From contig NC_067206.1 in NCBI RefSeq assembly GCF_026262505.1, positions 6,476,879 to 6,540,878 of the forward strand: a DNA stretch of 64,000 nucleotides. Direction: 5' to 3'. Shown piece by piece: positions 61,970 to 64,000 of the stretch. Both the position numbers and the translations under genes were made by a program. This stretch comes from Trichomonas vaginalis G3. Its lineage: Eukaryota > Parabasalia > Trichomonadida > Trichomonadidae. Positions within the stretch are counted from its first letter, which is position 1. Each line of letters begins with the position of its first letter. Below the pieces are notes generated by a model that worked only from the letters and a program-made list of their open reading frames with translations, ran no database searches and was not told the DNA's origin.

Positions 61970-62554
61970 TTACTTTACATAACCGCCTGCTGCCATAAGT
62001 CTTTGACGCCAACCCATACCAGCTAATGAAGGTTGACTTGGTTTAGTTTCCAAACTAAACTTTGGTTTTGGTTTATCTTCAGTTTTTGGTTTTTCTTCTT
62101 CTACCGGTTTTTCGTCACTTTTCGGTTCCTTTGACTTTACTTCACTTGCAGGAACAGTTGTGTCGTCAACATCTTCATAAATATCATATGCCATTTGTTT
62201 TTGTTTTCCTTTCAACTTTTTGTGTTTGTTGTAAAGTTTAGAATATTTCGACTCTAAGTCAATGAGATGTTCTATAATGAACTGATGGTCAGTGAAGTAA
62301 ACTTTTCCATCTGTTGTCTCGAAAGCTCCTTCAGACTTCAATATTTTATTTGTGAGAGTCTGTTTCTTTTTTGAGATACTTGCCGTTCCATTTTTATGAA
62401 AAGTGACTTTGTAGTTAGGGTTTGTATTTCCAGACCTGGCACTTTCTATTATTGAATTTTTCTCTTCATCTGTAAGTTCTTTGACAGGTTTTGACAATGG
62501 TTCTGAACTTTTTGTTTGTGGTGTCAAATCTACCGTTTCAACTTCTTCGGTCAT
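61970..62554 (-). CDS. 194-residue protein with small conserved domain and Glu/Lys/Pro tail
   Basis: Whole. Residues ~27-65 (LTDEEKNSIIESARSGNTNP, NYKVTFHKNGTASISKKKQT) resemble the family A proteins at 10476 and 18502. A helical segment follows (IIEHLIDLESKYSKLYNKHK), then an acidic Lys/Pro/Glu tract and a short end MGWRQRLMAAGGYVK. The MAAGGY-like Gly-Gly end recalls substrates of adenovirus-type proteases, but no such protease is seen here. The start is preceded by TTTTTTACTGAGATGAA. The role is unknown. Confidence 0.62.
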   Translation of the reverse strand: MTEEVETVDLTPQTKSSEPLSKPVKELTDEEKNSIIESARSGNTNPNYKVTFHKNGTASISKKKQTLTNKILKSEGAFETTDGKVYFTDHQFIIEHLIDLESKYSKLYNKHKKLKGKQKQMAYDIYEDVDDTTVPASEVKSKEPKSDEKPVEEEKPKTEDKPKPKFSLETKPSQPSLAGMGWRQRLMAAGGYVK

Positions 62555-62573
62555 TTCATCTCAGTAAAAAATT

Positions 62574-62725
62574 TTAGTTTGGTTTGTTTTCAACTGGTTG
62601 TTGTTGTTTTTTAAGTCGGTCTAAAACTTCCTGAGGTATAGGAAGACTTGACAAACACGTTGTGTAACTGCTGGAAGCCGACAAATCCATCTTGAACCCA
62701 TTTGTCTCAATGCTGTATTGTTCAT
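62574..62725 (-). pseudogene. Small ~50-codon gene remnant
   Basis: The start MNNTALRQMGSRWI follows exactly the same TTTTTACTGAGATGAA string as the next gene, and a Gln/Pro-rich end (LKKQQQPVENKPN) lies in the region. The copy has about one break. Too short to assign. Confidence 0.4.
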
Positions 62726-62744
62726 TTCATCTCAGTAAAAAACT

Positions 62745-63146
62745 TTACATTCCCCAAGTTTGAGGCGGTTGAGGTTGGTTATTGTTTACCCACTGTTGTG
62801 CATGGTTATATCCTCTGTTAAAGAATCTTTCACCTTGGTCCATATAGTGTCCTGCTTGGTTATAGTAGTCATTTGCTTTGTTATAATAGTTTCCTGCTTG
62901 TCTTCCTACATTGTCCATCCATCCTTGAACTTTTCCTCTTGTTTCAGGATTTGGAATAAGATTTGTTGCATCTCGTGCTACCTCCCAACCTTTCTGTACA
63001 GTTTGTATAATAGGTTGTGCTTTCTCTTTCAGTATACCTAATGTACTCAAAATCTTCCTTCCAACTCCAAATACACCTCTGGCTATTGTTCCCACTGCGG
63101 GTAAAAATCTGGATGCAACTCCTGCTAACGCGCCAAATAAACCCAT
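62745..63146 (-). CDS. 133-residue amphipathic Gly-rich protein, protein-VI-like candidate
   Basis: Whole. The N-terminus MGLFGALAGVASRFLPAVGT is an amphipathic, Gly/Ala-rich helix and fits an N-myristoylation site (MGxxxA). A second helix (KILSTLGILKEKAQPIIQTV) and a Tyr/Asn/Gln-rich end (YYNKANDYYNQAGHYMDQGE) follow. Membrane-active proteins such as adenovirus protein VI combine an amphipathic start with an extended tail, and a Polinton particle would need one. That role is inference. It diverges from the integrase gene over 17 bp. Confidence 0.6.
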   Translation of the reverse strand: MGLFGALAGVASRFLPAVGTIARGVFGVGRKILSTLGILKEKAQPIIQTVQKGWEVARDATNLIPNPETRGKVQGWMDNVGRQAGNYYNKANDYYNQAGHYMDQGERFFNRGYNHAQQWVNNNQPQPPQTWGM

Positions 63147-63163
63147 TTCTTATGGGTTAAAAA
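63147..63163. promoter_or_regulatory. 17-bp divergent start region
   Basis: CCCATTTCTTATGGGTTAAA links the - strand start at 63146 and the + strand start at 63164, and contains the palindrome CCCAT..ATGGG. Too short for separate promoters, so control is probably shared or lies inside the genes. Confidence 0.4.
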
Positions 63164-63950
63164 ATGACGAATCCAAACAAGGACCCCTATGTTTCTAAAG
63201 CGACAAAGAAAGCACTCATGGTAAAAATCTTTAGTTCAACACCAAATGCTTGGTTTATGGATATCTTGGAAACATTCCGAGAGTTAGAACAGATGGACCA
63301 CCATACTGGCTAATATTTGTCGGTCAAAACACAAGATACTGTGAAGCCATACCATTACAGTCCAAAAATATTTTAGATATCTTAGCAGCTTTGACAATAT
63401 TCGTTGACAAATACCATCCAACAAAACTGACATCTGACTGTGAAAGTTCTTTCAAATCAGACGATGTAAAAAACTATCTGCGTTCAAAAAATGTAAACCA
63501 ATATTTCATTGTCGACCAAAACCATTCTGCTCTTGGTGTCATTGACGGTTGTATAAAAATGTTAAGAGACTTAAACCAACCACAAGGTGGTGAAGCAAAT
63601 GAAATGTCATATGACGACAAGTATAGACACTTCTCCATGGCAAAGATGAGACAAGTTTTAAATATTTACAATAGCCGTAAACAAAAAAGGTTTGGGAAAC
63701 CACTCCCCCGAAGAAATGAAAAACAACCCTGACTTAGAGAAAGACTATATATTTAATAATTTAGTCAAAAGAGACAAACAAGAAAGAATGCCGGGCTTCA
63801 AACTTCAGAAAGGTGACAAAGTAAAAATAGAAATACCTAAACGCGACCCATATGAAAATACTATTGACTATGACAAACAATGGCAACCCGACAGGTACTC
63901 ACGTTCGTGTTCGTAAAAATAGAAGAAAGTATACAAGAGAATATTTATGA
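63164..63950 (+). pseudogene. Retrovirus-like DDE integrase remnant (F)
   Basis: Parts: a first catalytic region PNAWFMDI, the core strands PYWLIFVGQNTRYCEAIPLQ, a second region KLTSDCESSFKSDDVKNYLR, a third region HSALGVIDGCIKMLRDLNQP and a C-terminal basic SH3-like stretch (GFKLQKGDKVKIEIPKRDPY). It is related to the integrase at 1-672 but clearly another lineage. The usual N-terminal zinc finger is not evident. The copy is broken, with about three breaks. Confidence 0.75.
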
Positions 63951-63963
63951 ATTTTAGGCAAAC

Positions 63964-64000
63964 ATGGCAAAATGTACACACTGCAAGCAGAAGATAAAAC
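63964..64000 (+). CDS. Start of a CxxC-containing protein, runs off the window
   Basis: Only MAKCTHCKQKIK is visible. The CxxC close to the start suggests a zinc ribbon, but 12 codons do not allow a family call. It starts 13 bp after the integrase end. Confidence 0.4.
   Translation, partial: MAKCTHCKQKIK

Larger units (their letters stand above)
58869..64000 (-). mobile_element. Polinton-like element, family F (right part outside window)
   Basis: On the - strand from 63146: amphipathic Gly-rich protein, small gene, 194-residue protein, divergent PolB and minor capsid candidate. On the + strand: integrase and the start of a CxxC protein at the edge. Proteins are clearly related to family A but far diverged, so it is a separate lineage. 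The codon and base make-up of the polymerase is less AT-rich than in family A. The element is broken, with roughly ten breaks in the polymerase, minor capsid and integrase genes. It may continue to the right; no capsid major protein is visible. Confidence 0.7.

Noticed and set aside
62745-63146. Direct relationship with influenza haemagglutinin because of the GLFGALAG start
   Set aside because: The match is eight residues of simple composition at a protein start. Convergence on an amphipathic pattern is far more likely than homology.
1-64000. Adenovirus-type cysteine protease (expected in Polintons)
   Set aside because: I looked for the His...Asp/Glu...Gln...Cys order in all mid-sized frames and found no convincing candidate. 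The Gly-Gly-like sites in two proteins hint at one outside the window.

Overview
The window looks like an accessory, repeat-dominated stretch of a protist genome, most probably Trichomonas vaginalis. The evidence is the strong AT bias, dense single-exon genes with almost no spacing, and stacked copies of Maverick/Polinton-type virus-like elements. These carry protein-primed DNA polymerase B, retrovirus-like integrase, double-jelly-roll capsid protein, A32-like packaging ATPase and KilA-N proteins of the type common in that organism. I find no convincing host protein-coding gene, rRNA or tRNA. The species call is inference. Similarity between copies was judged by eye.

Layout. (1) 1-11420: family A copy A1 on the + strand. 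It holds the end of an integrase, KilA-N, a small convergent gene, a 114-residue protein, PolB, a minor capsid candidate on the - strand, small genes, the major capsid gene and three small genes, and ends in a hairpin-bearing terminus. (2) 11421-19439: copy A2, which lacks its left part and begins inside the polymerase gene. It repeats the same gene order and the same terminus. (3) 19440-30050: family B copy on the - strand. It holds part of a KilA-N gene, packaging ATPase, SF3 helicase, minor and major capsid candidates, and large and basic structural proteins. (4) 30051-31287: AT-rich spacer with no gene, holding a 581-bp foldback transposon made of stacked hairpins. (5) 31288-42243: family B copy C on the + strand, head to head with B. 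(6) 42244-42343: assembly gap. (7) 42344-43182: a stub of another family B copy (-). (8) 43199 to about 56.4 kb: family B copy D (+), the best copy for gene order, followed by KilA-N and KilA-N/T5orf172 genes. (9) 56383-58832: an unrecognised 298-residue gene between 93-bp perfect inverted repeats, with a minisatellite. (10) 58869-64000: family F, with a distant minor capsid candidate, a short divergent PolB, an amphipathic glycine-rich protein, and an integrase near the right edge.

How the parts fit. Family A has a polymerase but no visible packaging ATPase. Family B has an SF3 helicase and packaging ATPase but no visible polymerase. Both have capsid genes. Family B therefore looks like a Polinton-like virus with a different replication module. 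All three families share an A/T-tract upstream module that sits 10-25 bases before start codons. Copies within a family are close to identical, so insertions are recent, yet most copies are broken; only single genes look whole (ATPase and helicase in B, ATPase in D, KilA-N in A1). Part of the apparent decay could be draft-assembly error next to the gap.
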